Shown: positions 45,636 through 55,051 of the stretch, in pieces
Layout of the letters: each line of letters opens with the position of its first letter
Numbering within the stretch: position 1 is the stretch's first letter
Source: Pseudoselenomonas ruminantium
GTDB taxonomy: Bacteria > Bacillota > Negativicutes > Selenomonadales > Selenomonadaceae
DNA length: 64,000 bases
NCBI GenBank assembly: GCA_015058625.1
Contig: SVCA01000001.1
Location: 434,001-498,000, forward strand
Direction: 5' to 3'
Program-made: the position numbers and the translations under genes
The notes under the pieces: generated by a model
What the model saw: only the letters and a program-made list of their open reading frames with translations
Database searches by the model: none
Told to the model about the DNA's origin: nothing

Positions 45636-47096
45636 TTGGCTTATAAGGACTTGCGGGAATTTATGGTTGCTTTGGAGGAAAAAGGACTCTTAAAGCGCAT
45701 AAAGACCGAGGTTGACCCGGAACTCGAGATTACGGAAATCACCGACCGGGTATCGAAAATGGAAGGGGACAAAAATGTCGCCCTGCTCTTTGAAAATGTC
45801 AAAGGCTCGAAAATGCCCGTGCTCATGAACGCCTTCGGCAGCTATGAACGCATGGCGATGGCTTTAGGCGTGGAAAAGCTCGACGATGTAGCAGACGAAC
45901 TGCGGGAGATGTTAAAGCTCCCCTACGTTTCCCTGCAGAACAAAATGAACGTTGTGACCATGATTCCCATGATTAAGCGCGCAATTAACTTCCCGAAATA
46001 CGTGAAGAATGCGCCCTGTCAGGAAGTCGTGGAAACGGAAAATCCGAGCCTTGACGATATTCCCATTCTTAAATGCTGGCCTGATGACGGTGGTCCCTTC
46101 GTGACCCTGCCGCTGGTGTTCACCAAGAACCCCAAGACCGGCAAGCGCAATGTCGGCATGTACCGCCTGCAAAAATACGACAGCCGCACCACAGGCATGC
46201 ACTGGCATATCCACAAGAACGGCGCGGAAAACTTCCGCGATACTAAGGCGCAGGGCGGCGATAGAATTGAAGCGGCCGTAGCCATCGGCACGGACCCAGT
46301 GCTTACCTATGCCGCGACCGCTCCTCTGCCCCGCGATATTGACGAAATGGTCTTCGCCGGTTTCCTGCGGCATAAATCCGTGGAAATGGTCAAATGCAAG
46401 ACCGTGGATATTGAAGTGCCCGCCACTGCCGAAATCATCCTCGAAGGTTATGTGCTGACGGATGAAAAGCGCCGCGAAGGCCCCTTCGGCGACCATACGG
46501 GCTATTACTCGCTGGCAGACGATTACCCCGTGTTCCATATCACAGCGATTACCCACCGCAAGGACCCGATTTACTTCTCCACGGTGGTCGGCAAGCCGCC
46601 TATGGAGGACTGCTATCTCGCCAAGGCTACGGAACGCATCTTCCTGCCGATTCTGCAGCAGATGCAGCCGGAAATCATCGACATCAATATGCCGCTTGAG
46701 GGCGTATTCCATGACTGCTGCATCGTATCCATCAAGAAGCAGTACCCCATGCAGGCTCGCAAGGTCATGCACGCTCTTTGGGGCATGGGCCAGATGATGA
46801 ACGTCAAGATGATTATCGTTGTCGATGCCCATGTCAACGTACAGGACCTCAAGGAAGTCTGGTGGCGCGTCTACAACAACATCGATGCCAAGCACGATTT
46901 GGAAATCGTCGAAGGCCCGCTTGATGTTCTTGACCACTCCTCCCCGATGGCAAAATGGGGCTCCAAACTGGGCATTGATGCCACCAAGACCTGGCCGGAA
47001 GAAGGCCATACCCGCGAATGGCCGGAAGAAATCAGCATGAGCGAAGAAATCAAGGCCCGCGTAGATGCCAAGTGGAAGGAGCTTGGTCTGGATTGA
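45636..47096 (+). CDS. UbiD-family decarboxylase, probable menaquinone (futalosine) enzyme
   Basis: UbiD enzymes use prenylated FMN to decarboxylate aromatic or unsaturated acids. The 486-residue protein has the family signature EGPFGDHTGYYS and RREGPFG. Next to a UbiA-type prenyltransferase it fits the late steps of futalosine-route menaquinone synthesis (MqnL-type). It starts at TTG with GAGGAGG seven bases upstream. Assignment to menaquinone rests on neighbourhood and family. Confidence 0.88.
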   Translation: MAYKDLREFMVALEEKGLLKRIKTEVDPELEITEITDRVSKMEGDKNVALLFENVKGSKMPVLMNAFGSYERMAMALGVEKLDDVADELREMLKLPYVSLQNKMNVVTMIPMIKRAINFPKYVKNAPCQEVVETENPSLDDIPILKCWPDDGGPFVTLPLVFTKNPKTGKRNVGMYRLQKYDSRTTGMHWHIHKNGAENFRDTKAQGGDRIEAAVAIGTDPVLTYAATAPLPRDIDEMVFAGFLRHKSVEMVKCKTVDIEVPATAEIILEGYVLTDEKRREGPFGDHTGYYSLADDYPVFHITAITHRKDPIYFSTVVGKPPMEDCYLAKATERIFLPILQQMQPEIIDINMPLEGVFHDCCIVSIKKQYPMQARKVMHALWGMGQMMNVKMIIVVDAHVNVQDLKEVWWRVYNNIDAKHDLEIVEGPLDVLDHSSPMAKWGSKLGIDATKTWPEEGHTREWPEEISMSEEIKARVDAKWKELGLD

Positions 47097-47941
47097 TTGA
47101 TATAAAAGCCCATATAAACAACGTGGCTCTGCACCATACGATTTTCGACCTGCCCTTTGCCTTTATGGGCGCGGTACTGGCAGCAAACGGAACGCCCACC
47201 ATCCATGACCTTATCTTTATTGCTCTTGCCATCACCACGGGACGGGCAGCGGCGATGGCTCTTGACAATCTGGCGGACTTAAAGTACGACAAATTGCAGC
47301 CCCGCATGAGCTACCGCGCCATGGTCAGCGGACGGATAAGCAAGCGTGAGGCAAAAGTCTTTATCGTCATCTGCCTGCTCTTAATGGTGCTCTCGGTTAT
47401 GCAGCTGCACCCTATCTGCATTTACCTGCTGCCCCTTGCCGCACTGCCCTTTTTGATTTATCCCTTTACCAAGCGCTTTACCGGCTGGTGTCACCTCTTT
47501 TTGGGGCTGGCTATCGCCATGGCACCTGCAGGGGGCTGGGTCGCCATCAGCGGGCAGATTACCACGCCCATGGTGCTCTTATGTATTGCCGTAGCCTTGT
47601 GGATTGGCGCCTTTGATGCCATGTACGGCGCACAGGACGAAGAATTTGACAAGAGTCAGGGACTGCATTCGCTGGCAGTCAGCTACGGCGCACCGAACGC
47701 CTTCAAGCTCTCGGCAGCCATGCACGTTATCTGTATCGCCTGCTTCTTTGCCGTGGGCGTAATGCTCTCCTTGGGGCAGCTCTACTTCGTCGGTGTCGGC
47801 ATTGCCGCAGGAACCCTTATCTATCAGCACCGCATCGTCAGCCCCACGGACTTTTCCCGGGTGACCCAGGGCTACTTTATGCGCAACGGCATTGTATCCG
47901 TCGCCATCTTTGTCTGCACCTGGCTTAGTTTCTACTTATAA
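47093..47941 (+). CDS. UbiA-family prenyltransferase, probable menaquinone enzyme
   Basis: UbiA enzymes attach polyprenyl chains to aromatic rings in the membrane. The 282-residue protein has about eight hydrophobic segments and two Asp-rich motifs, DNLADLKYD (N-terminal) and DAMYGAQDEEFD. The latter is typical of MqnP-like enzymes. The start is TTG at 47093, overlapping the UbiD stop; this gives the usual N-terminus, while the longer frame to 47018 would sit inside the UbiD gene. Confidence 0.88.
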   Translation: MIDIKAHINNVALHHTIFDLPFAFMGAVLAANGTPTIHDLIFIALAITTGRAAAMALDNLADLKYDKLQPRMSYRAMVSGRISKREAKVFIVICLLLMVLSVMQLHPICIYLLPLAALPFLIYPFTKRFTGWCHLFLGLAIAMAPAGGWVAISGQITTPMVLLCIAVALWIGAFDAMYGAQDEEFDKSQGLHSLAVSYGAPNAFKLSAAMHVICIACFFAVGVMLSLGQLYFVGVGIAAGTLIYQHRIVSPTDFSRVTQGYFMRNGIVSVAIFVCTWLSFYL

Positions 47942-47963
47942 TTAACAAAATTGAGGTGACTCC

Positions 47964-48827
47964 ATGTCCGCAAAAATTCTCGAAGGCAAGTTTTTCGCAC
48001 AGCAGTTAAAAGATGATGCAGGGCGCCGGGCGGCGGCTTTGCAGGAAAAATATGGCCGCGCTCCGGGGCTGGCGGTTATCCGCGTGGGTAACGACCCGGC
48101 TTCTGAAGTCTATGTCCGCAACAAGGACAAGGCCTGTGCGGCCCTCGGCATTTATTCCGAGGTTATCGCTCTGCCCGAAGAAACCAGCAAAGACGAATTA
48201 ATCGCGCGTATTGATGCCCTGAATGCCGACGAAAAAATTGACGGCATTCTCGTGCAGCTGCCCCTGCCTGCCCAGATTGCGCAGTTTGAGGCCGAAATCC
48301 TTAACCGCATTGACCCGTCCAAGGACGTCGATGGCTTCCATCCCGTCAATGTCGGCAAGATGGTGACGGGCGAACCAGCCCTGCTGCCCTGCACGCCGGC
48401 CGGCTGCATCCGCATGCTGGAAATGGCCGGTATTGAAATTGCAGGCAAACGTGCCGTGGTCATTGGCCGCAGCAATATCGTGGGCAAGCCCATGTTCCAT
48501 CTGCTGATGGCGAAAAACGCCACCGTGACCGTGTGCCATTCCCGCACCGAGAATCTTGCGGAAATCACCCGGCAGGCCGATATTTTGGTCGCAGCCATCG
48601 GCAAGCCCCAATTTGTGAAAAAAGATATGGTAAAAAAAGGTGCAACCGTCATCGATGTCGGCATCAACCGCATTGCCTCCAAGAAACTCGTGGGCGATGT
48701 GGACTTTGAAGCCGTCAGCGAAGTTGCCGGCGCCATCACCCCCGTACCGGGCGGTGTAGGTCTCTTGACCGTCGCTATGCTCATGCAGAATGTTGTGCAG
48801 GCAGCAGAAACGCACCTACAATGTTAA
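47964..48827 (+). CDS. folD: Methylene-tetrahydrofolate dehydrogenase/cyclohydrolase
   Basis: FolD interconverts methylene-, methenyl- and formyl-tetrahydrofolate using NADP. The 287-residue protein has SEVYVRNKDKAC (catalytic Lys), GILVQLPLPAQI, KDVDGFHPVNVGKM and VIGRSNIVGKP. It follows the UbiA gene in the same direction and precedes fhs, which shares the pathway. Confidence 0.97.
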   Translation: MSAKILEGKFFAQQLKDDAGRRAAALQEKYGRAPGLAVIRVGNDPASEVYVRNKDKACAALGIYSEVIALPEETSKDELIARIDALNADEKIDGILVQLPLPAQIAQFEAEILNRIDPSKDVDGFHPVNVGKMVTGEPALLPCTPAGCIRMLEMAGIEIAGKRAVVIGRSNIVGKPMFHLLMAKNATVTVCHSRTENLAEITRQADILVAAIGKPQFVKKDMVKKGATVIDVGINRIASKKLVGDVDFEAVSEVAGAITPVPGGVGLLTVAMLMQNVVQAAETHLQC

Positions 48828-48829
48828 TT

Positions 48830-48939
48830 ATAGCCTTCCCCTCGAGGGGAAGGTGGGCGCGAAGCGCTCGGATGAGGTGCAAAATTCAATACCTCATCCG
48901 CCCCTGACGGGGCACCTTCTCCAAGGGGGAAGGCTATAA
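48830..48939. repeat. Pair of inverted interspersed repeat units
   Basis: TATAGCCTTCCCCTCGAGG at the left is mirrored by AGGGGGAAGGCTATA at the right. Between them, GGATGAGGTGC is mirrored by ACCTCATCCG. The two units are near-copies of each other in inverse orientation. A single related unit occurs at 57988. Such units are frequent in Firmicutes genomes. Confidence 0.85.
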
Positions 48940-48986
48940 CTATATAGCTTTATGTAAAGTTTTATTGCAGAGGAGAAGAAAGCTCA

Positions 48987-50654
48987 ATGAAAACCGATGT
49001 GGAAATCGCGCAGAGCGCAGAAATGCAGGACATTCGCCGTATCGCGGAGAAACTCAACATCTCCGATGATGAACTCGAACTCTATGGCAAGTACAAGGCC
49101 AAAATCAGTCTGGACGCCTGGCAGCGGGTCAAAGACCAGCCCAACGGCAAGCTGGTGCTAGTGACAGCCATCAATCCGACTCCGGCTGGCGAAGGCAAGA
49201 CGACCACCAGCGTAGGCCTTGCCGATGCCTTCCATAAGCAGGGCAAAAAGGTTGCCGTTGCCCTGCGTGAACCCTCCCTTGGCCCCTGCTTCGGCCTCAA
49301 GGGCGGCGCTGCTGGCGGCGGTTATGCACAGGTCGTACCCATGGAAGACATCAACCTGCACTTTACCGGTGACTTCCATGCCATCACCACGGCCCACAAT
49401 TTGCTCGCTGCCGTAATCGACAATCATATCCAGCAGGGCAACGCCCTCGATATCGACGTGCGCCGCGTGGTCTGGAAACGCGTGCTCGACCTCAATGACC
49501 GCGCCCTGCGCCATGTGGTTATCGGTATGGGCGGCAAGGCGCACGGCGTGCCCCGCGAAACCGGCTTTGACATCACCGTGGCCTCCGAAATGATGGCCAT
49601 TCTGTGCCTGGCATCCGACCTTGAAGATATGAAGAAGCGCCTCGGCGAAATCGTTGTCGCCTACACCCGCGACGGCCGCGCCGTAAGAGCCAAGGAACTC
49701 AATGTCACGGGCGCTCTGACCCTGCTCTTTAAGGATGCCATCAAGCCGAATCTCGTACAGACCTTAGAAGGTACGCCCGCCTTTATCCACGGCGGCCCCT
49801 TTGCCAATATCGCCCATGGCTGCAACAGCGTCATGGCCACGAAATTTGCGCTGAAATTTGCCGATTACGTGGTCACCGAAGCCGGTTTTGGTGCTGACCT
49901 CGGTGCCGAAAAATTCCTCGATATCAAATGCCGCTTCGCCGGAATTCATCCCGATGCCGTGGTTATCGTTGCCACTGTCCGCGCTCTCAAAATGCACGGC
50001 GGCATGGATAAGAAGGATTTGGGCAAAGTTGACATGTCAGCTTTGGAACGCGGTATGCAGAACCTCGAAAAGCATATTGAAAACATCCAAAAGTTCGGTC
50101 TGCCTGCCGTAGTAGCTATCAACGCCTTCCCCACCGACACCAAGGAAGAACTCGATTTCGTTGAAGCCGCCTGCAACAAGCGCGGCGCCGAAGTCGCCCT
50201 CTCCGAAGTCTGGGCCAAAGGCGGCGAAGGCGGCCTGAAGCTCGCGGAAAAAGTCGAAGCGGCCATGAATAAGCCCAACAACTTTCACTTCATCTACGAA
50301 ACCGACCAGAGCGTGGAAGAAAAAATCACCGCCATTGCCAAAGAAATCTACGGCGCAGACGGCATTGCCTTCACCGCGGCAGCACAAAAACAACTCGCTG
50401 AAATCAAGGAACTTGGCTTTGACAAAATGCCCGTCTGCATGGCCAAGACCCAGTATTCCCTGTCCGACGATGCCACGAAGATTGGCCGCCCCACAGGCTT
50501 TACCGTCACCGTAAGAGAACTGCGCATCTCCGCTGGTGCCGGCTTTATCGTAGCGCTTACCGGCAACATCCTCACCATGCCCGGCCTGCCGAAGAAACCG
50601 GCTGCCGAAAACATGGATATTGATAACGAAGGAAAGATTACGGGACTTTTCTAA
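48987..50654 (+). CDS. fhs: Formate-tetrahydrofolate ligase
   Basis: Fhs makes 10-formyl-tetrahydrofolate from formate with ATP. The 555-residue protein has the P-loop [37 protein letters not shown], and AVIDNHI. Paired with folD it supplies one-carbon units for purines and related pathways from formate. A strong terminator follows. Confidence 0.98.
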   Translation: MKTDVEIAQSAEMQDIRRIAEKLNISDDELELYGKYKAKISLDAWQRVKDQPNGKLVLVTAINPTPAGEGKTTTSVGLADAFHKQGKKVAVALREPSLGPCFGLKGGAAGGGYAQVVPMEDINLHFTGDFHAITTAHNLLAAVIDNHIQQGNALDIDVRRVVWKRVLDLNDRALRHVVIGMGGKAHGVPRETGFDITVASEMMAILCLASDLEDMKKRLGEIVVAYTRDGRAVRAKELNVTGALTLLFKDAIKPNLVQTLEGTPAFIHGGPFANIAHGCNSVMATKFALKFADYVVTEAGFGADLGAEKFLDIKCRFAGIHPDAVVIVATVRALKMHGGMDKKDLGKVDMSALERGMQNLEKHIENIQKFGLPAVVAINAFPTDTKEELDFVEAACNKRGAEVALSEVWAKGGEGGLKLAEKVEAAMNKPNNFHFIYETDQSVEEKITAIAKEIYGADGIAFTAAAQKQLAEIKELGFDKMPVCMAKTQYSLSDDATKIGRPTGFTVTVRELRISAGAGFIVALTGNILTMPGLPKKPAAENMDIDNEGKITGLF

Positions 50655-50670
50655 AACGCCTTATACAAGA

Positions 50671-50737
50671 GCCTAGCTGAAAAACGCCTATCGGAAATAA
50701 ATCCGATAGGCGTTTTTGCAGTTTTTCAGCTTTAGGC
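50671..50737 (+). terminator. Terminator after fhs
   Basis: AAAACGCCTATCGGA pairs with TCCGATAGGCGTTTT, followed by TTTGC. An outer pair, AGCTGAAAAA with TTTTTCAGCT, extends the stem. Confidence 0.93.
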
Positions 50738-50821
50738 CATCATGAGTACAGGATTCCATAAAATTCCCCCAAGTTATATATTGTACCATTTTTATCTTCG
50801 ATAACATCAAAATCTGGGCAA

Positions 50822-50869
50822 AATAGGCCTATTATGACGTTTGACGTTGCCAGCAAACAACCTTATACT
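50822..50869 (+). promoter_or_regulatory. Promoter with adjacent palindromic site upstream of glycerate kinase
   Basis: TTGACG (50841-50846), 17 bases and TATACT (50864-50869). A perfect 12-bp palindrome AATAGGCCTATT (50822-50833) ends seven bases before the -35 and could bind a regulator. The 50870-51053 leader of about 180 bases shows no convincing gene. Confidence 0.65.
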
Positions 50870-51053
50870 TGATTCATACAGGATAGGCGGCTATACTTGT
50901 GAATCTGCTAGAACGTATCTGTGGTCATACATGGATGATACTTCGTCATAAATACTACAATGGCCAAACGTCAACTTTAAGCTAGGCACCGGATATTTAG
51001 AAAGGCTGGCAGTAAGAAAAATACACCTGCATTTTTTTAGGAGGGATTTCGTT

Positions 51054-52202
51054 TTGAAAATCGTCATTGCAATGGATTCATTCAAAGGCAGCCTGACTTC
51101 TATGGAAGCAGGCGCTGCCGTTTCTTCCGGTATTCTTCGCGTCTATCCAGATGCCAAAATCAAAGTACTTCCCTTGGCCGATGGCGGTGAAGGAACCGTC
51201 GAAGCCCTCACGCTCGGCATGGGGGGCGAGCTGCAGTCCATCAAAGTAACCGGCCCTAGCGATGACCAAAAAATCACCGCTCAGTATGGTATTTTACGGG
51301 ACAAAAAAACCGCCATCATCGAGATGGCTGCTGCCGCAGGTCTTACCTTGCTTCCCCTTGAAAAGCGTAATCCACTTTATACTACGACCTATGGCGTTGG
51401 TGAAATCCTGCGTGATGCCATACATAAAGGTTGCCGCCATTTCATCGTCGGCATTGGCGGCAGTGCCACCAACGACGGTGGACTGGGTATGCTGCAAGCA
51501 TTAGGCTGGCAGATGCTAGATAGCGTAGGTGAAACCGTCCCCCATAATGCCTTAGGACTGGAAAAGTTAGCCGTCATTGACGATTCGACTGTGCTGCCGG
51601 AACTAAAGGAATGCACGTTCCGTATTGCTTGCGATGTGACCAATCCCCTATTGGGGCCGGAAGGATGCAGTGCTGTATTTGGCCCACAAAAAGGAGCTCC
51701 GCCAGATAAGATTTCCATCATGGATGAATGGCTGCAACACTATGCGGAACTGGCAAAAGCAAAGTACCCGCAGGCTAATCCTCAAACTCCCGGAGCCGGA
51801 GCTGCTGGTGGATTAGGATTTGCCTTCCTGACCTTTACCAGGGCTAACCTGGAATCCGGCATCAACATCGTCATGAAGGAGACCAGACTGGAGGAACAAA
51901 TTGCCGCTGCCGACTTGGTGATTACCGGCGAAGGACGGCTTGACGGACAGACCGTAATGGGCAAAGCCCCCATCGGCATAGCCCGCATCGCCAAGAAATA
52001 CGAAAAACCCGTTATCGCTTTTTCTGGCTGCGTAACGCCAGATGCCAGGCTGTGCAACACGCACGGCATAGATGCCTACTTCCCCATTCTGCGACAAGTA
52101 ACCACACTCTCACAGGCACTTGACCCCAAGAACGCTCAGCAAAATATGACGGATACCGTGGAGCAGGTTTTCCAGCTTATCAAAATTGCCCCGAATGCAT
52201 AA
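51054..52202 (+). CDS. Glycerate kinase
   Basis: The 382-residue protein belongs to the GarK/GlxK family, which phosphorylates D-glycerate. It has MKIVIAMDSFKGSLTSMEAG, LPLADGGEGTVEA, FIVGIGGSATNDGGLGMLQAL, PGAGAAGGLGFAFL and VITGEGRLDGQT. The start is TTG with AGGAGG nine bases upstream. It stands alone with its own promoter and terminator. Confidence 0.95.
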   Translation: MKIVIAMDSFKGSLTSMEAGAAVSSGILRVYPDAKIKVLPLADGGEGTVEALTLGMGGELQSIKVTGPSDDQKITAQYGILRDKKTAIIEMAAAAGLTLLPLEKRNPLYTTTYGVGEILRDAIHKGCRHFIVGIGGSATNDGGLGMLQALGWQMLDSVGETVPHNALGLEKLAVIDDSTVLPELKECTFRIACDVTNPLLGPEGCSAVFGPQKGAPPDKISIMDEWLQHYAELAKAKYPQANPQTPGAGAAGGLGFAFLTFTRANLESGINIVMKETRLEEQIAAADLVITGEGRLDGQTVMGKAPIGIARIAKKYEKPVIAFSGCVTPDARLCNTHGIDAYFPILRQVTTLSQALDPKNAQQNMTDTVEQVFQLIKIAPNA

Positions 52203-52221
52203 CGAATCATACGAAGCACAA

Positions 52222-52264
52222 AAGCCGCTGTCGGGTAAATCCCTGAACAGCGGCTTGTTTTTTG
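52222..52264 (+). terminator. Bidirectional terminator between glycerate kinase and panB
   Basis: AAGCCGCTGT and ACAGCGGCTT flank an inner CGGG/CCCTG helix. TTTTTTT follows on plus, and TTTTG follows on minus. Confidence 0.9.
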
Positions 52265-52282
52265 CCCACTAAACTATGCGTG

Positions 52283-53119
52283 TTAATAAAGTTTTTTCAA
52301 CACATCATCATCCATTTTGAAGGTATGCTCTGCTGCAGGAAAAGCACCCGACTGTACTTCATGGATATAGGAAGCAAAGGCCTCTTTCATCTGCTTCCCT
52401 AGTTCAGCAAAGTGCTTAGCAAATTTGGGCGTGTAATCGGAAAACAGCCCCAGCATATCCTGATACACCAGAATCTGCCCATCACAACCTGCGCCTGCCC
52501 CGATACCGATAGTGGGAATCGAAAGCTTTTGGGTAATCAGGCTGGCAAGCGGCGCCGGTATACACTCCAAAGTCAAGGCAAAGGCGCCAGCCTCCTCAAT
52601 GGCCAGGGCATCTTCAATCAGCTTGCGGGCAGCTTCTTCACTTTTACCTTGGATGCGGTTTCCGCCCAAGGCATTGACCGATTGCGGGGTAAGGCCAAGA
52701 TGAGCCACCACCGGAATGCCCGCACTGGTTATCGCCTTTATCTGCGGACAGACAGCAGCGCCACCTTCGAGCTTTACGGCATTTGCCCGGCCCTCTTTCA
52801 TCAAGCGGCCTGCATTTTCCACAGCTTGTTCCACTGATACCTGATAGGACATAAAGGGCATATCAATAACGACCATCGTATTATGGCAGGCTCTGGCTAC
52901 GGAACGCCCGTAGGTAATCATATCTTCCATGGTCACCGAAAGCGTATCCGGCAGCCCCAGCATCACATTACCCAAAGAGTCCCCGACCAAAATTGCATTA
53001 ATCCCTGCTTCTTCCTGTATTTTGGCCGTAGAATAATCATAGCAGGTGAGCATGGAGATTTTTTCTCCGTTGGCTTTCATCTTGGCAAAAGTTGCTACTG
53101 TGTTTTTCAAAACATTCAT
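52283..53119 (-). CDS. panB: 3-methyl-2-oxobutanoate hydroxymethyltransferase
   Basis: PanB makes ketopantoate for pantothenate and coenzyme A. The 278-residue protein has [51 protein letters not shown] and [16 protein letters not shown]. It overlaps the upstream gene as ATGA. panC and panD are not adjacent. Confidence 0.97.
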   Translation of the reverse strand: MNVLKNTVATFAKMKANGEKISMLTCYDYSTAKIQEEAGINAILVGDSLGNVMLGLPDTLSVTMEDMITYGRSVARACHNTMVVIDMPFMSYQVSVEQAVENAGRLMKEGRANAVKLEGGAAVCPQIKAITSAGIPVVAHLGLTPQSVNALGGNRIQGKSEEAARKLIEDALAIEEAGAFALTLECIPAPLASLITQKLSIPTIGIGAGAGCDGQILVYQDMLGLFSDYTPKFAKHFAELGKQMKEAFASYIHEVQSGAFPAAEHTFKMDDDVLKKLY

Positions 53120-53976
53120 CCTTTCCTACTCATAGCCTCTAAATATTCGGTGATGGCGGTGTAATCCCGCATAGGATGCTTGTCCTGAGCTACTTTTGTC
53201 AATTCTTTGGCCAGAAGGCAATATAACTGCCTCTGCTCTGCCGAAAGACAGTCCAGATGTTTCTTCACGGTCTCCAAATCTCCGCGCTCCACAGGCCCTG
53301 TAAGCGCCTGCTGCAGGCCGTCCTCTGCTATGTGTTGGGCATTTCCCCAAAACAAAGGCTTCAAAGCCAGCTCCGCATCATTTGCCGAGAATCCGCACTC
53401 CTCCAACAGACTGCGGCTCAAGCTTACCAGAGCAAGTACATAATTGCTGGCCAAGGCCGCCGCACAGTGATATTTTATCTTGGCAGCAGGAGAAATGACG
53501 TTTATCTTCAGGCCGGAACTCATCAGCCAATTTTTCATCCAGTCAAGTCTATCTGCTGTTCCTTCCAAGGCAAAAAAAACATCCGCCAATTCACCATAAG
53601 CATGATACTTATCACTTATGGCAAATAGCGGATGAACGGAAAAGCCTGCGGCTCCTAATTCTTGAATTTGCGGAAACGCTTTATGGGCAGTGAGTGCGCC
53701 ACTGCAATGACAAAAAATCTTATTTTGAATGCCCGTATAACAAAGTTCTTCGTAAACAGAGCAGATACTCATGTCAGGAACAGTGAGAAAAAGCACATCA
53801 CTTACGTCTAACAAGTCAAAAGTGCTTCTAAAAACTTTTGTTCCGGTAAAATTTGCTGCGTCCTGTGCAGACTGAATGTTGCGGCTGCAATAGCCTGTAA
53901 CTTCAATTCCATGCATGCAGAAATACTTTCCCAGAGTAAAGCCGACTTTGCCGGCTCCAATAAAACCAACCTTCAT
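53116..53976 (-). CDS. Rossmann-fold DUF2520 protein, candidate ketopantoate reductase
   Basis: The 286-residue protein has an N-terminal dinucleotide-binding motif ([17 protein letters not shown]) and a C-terminal DUF2520-type helical part ([30 protein letters not shown]). This fold resembles ketopantoate reductases. Translational coupling to panB suggests it reduces ketopantoate to pantoate in place of PanE. That function is inferred from position only. Confidence 0.8.
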   Translation of the reverse strand: MKVGFIGAGKVGFTLGKYFCMHGIEVTGYCSRNIQSAQDAANFTGTKVFRSTFDLLDVSDVLFLTVPDMSICSVYEELCYTGIQNKIFCHCSGALTAHKAFPQIQELGAAGFSVHPLFAISDKYHAYGELADVFFALEGTADRLDWMKNWLMSSGLKINVISPAAKIKYHCAAALASNYVLALVSLSRSLLEECGFSANDAELALKPLFWGNAQHIAEDGLQQALTGPVERGDLETVKKHLDCLSAEQRQLYCLLAKELTKVAQDKHPMRDYTAITEYLEAMSRKG

Positions 53977-54080
53977 GGCATCACCTCATTTAAAAATGAT
54001 GTCGCTGCTCATCGGTTCCTAAAGGTCATTCAAAACCTATACAGTACAGTTTCCTTGCGGAATACCGTCCATCAAATCCT

Positions 54081-54109
54081 ATTCTAGCATATCCGGAAAG
54101 GACAAGCAA
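54081..54109 (-). promoter_or_regulatory. Promoter of the DUF2520-panB operon
   Basis: TTGCTT (54109-54104), 17 bases and TAGAAT (54086-54081) preceded by TGC. Confidence 0.65.
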
Positions 54110-54122
54110 CTTAGCACATGCG

Positions 54123-54160
54123 GAAAAGCCATGACCGTGTTATATCGATCATGGCTTTTC
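54123..54160 (-). terminator. Terminator of the fumarate reductase operon
   Basis: GAAAAGCCATGA pairs with TCATGGCTTTTC, about 23 bases beyond the stop at 54183. Confidence 0.75.
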
Positions 54161-54182
54161 GCGCATGGTTATTGATTCAGAT

Positions 54183-55049
54183 TCAACCGATTTTGAGTTT
54201 TGCCTGAGCCGATACGTGGCGGTCAAAGCCCATATCTTCCTTGCTCATGCCGAGGGCAAAACCCACGAGCTGCTGCAAGTGCAGGATGGGAACCTCAGCC
54301 TGGGAATGAACGGCTTCGCGTCCTTCCGGCTCGTACATGTCAAGCTGCATCTGGCAGAGCGGGCACGGCGTGGCAATGGCCATAGCACCGGCACGGCCTG
54401 CACTGTCTACAATCTGACCGGTAACGGTCAGTACATCATGTTCAGCCGCCAGCTGGGCATGGAAGCCGCAGCATTTACGGCTGGCATCAAACCATACGGG
54501 TTCTGCACCGAGTTTGCGGATCAGGCGCTCCATATATTCGGGATGCTTGCCGTCGCCATGATTCATAATTTCCTGCGGGCGCAGGATATGGCAGCCATAG
54601 TAAGCGGCAATCTTGACGCCATGCAAAGGATTAACCACTTTGCCATCCAGAAGTTCCGGATGTTCGTCCAGAATCCAGAGGAAATGCGTCACCTTACTCG
54701 TGCCCTTGTACTCATAGGGATGGCCGGATTCTTTGAGCACCTTGTTGACCTTTTCCTTGAGCTTGGCATCTTTGTCGAGGCGGGCTTTAGCCGTGCGCAG
54801 CTGCAAAGTACAGGTGTTGCAGACCGTCATGATGTCGAGGCCCATATTCTCGGCAATGGAGATATTGCGGGCGTTGACTACGAGCGCGGCAAAGTCATTG
54901 ACGCCCTGCGCATGGGAGGCGCCGCAGCAGGTCCAGTTGGGGATTTCTTCGATTTCAATGCCTAATTTATCGCAGACTTTGTTCAGCGAAGTATAGGCTT
55001 CAGCTGCTGCACCTTCCAGTACGCAGCCCGGAAATAATGCGTATTTCAT
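54183..55049 (-). CDS. MfrE/SdhE-type CCG-domain subunit of fumarate reductase
   Basis: The 288-residue protein has two cysteine-rich CCG motifs: C9, C41-C42, C77, C80 and C153, C193-C194, C229, C232. Such HdrB-like subunits replace the haem membrane anchor in the non-classical succinate/fumarate enzymes and contact the quinone. The ATG at 55049 is ten bases after AGGAGG; an ATG at 55055 overlaps the previous stop. It is the last gene of the A-B-E operon. Confidence 0.9.
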   Translation of the reverse strand: MKYALFPGCVLEGAAAEAYTSLNKVCDKLGIEIEEIPNWTCCGASHAQGVNDFAALVVNARNISIAENMGLDIMTVCNTCTLQLRTAKARLDKDAKLKEKVNKVLKESGHPYEYKGTSKVTHFLWILDEHPELLDGKVVNPLHGVKIAAYYGCHILRPQEIMNHGDGKHPEYMERLIRKLGAEPVWFDASRKCCGFHAQLAAEHDVLTVTGQIVDSAGRAGAMAIATPCPLCQMQLDMYEPEGREAVHSQAEVPILHLQQLVGFALGMSKEDMGFDRHVSAQAKLKIG

Positions 55050-55051
55050 AA

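Noticed and set aside
50891..51085. Open frame of 64 codons on the minus strand in the glycerate kinase leader
   Set aside because: No ribosome site, and it crosses into the start of the kinase gene.
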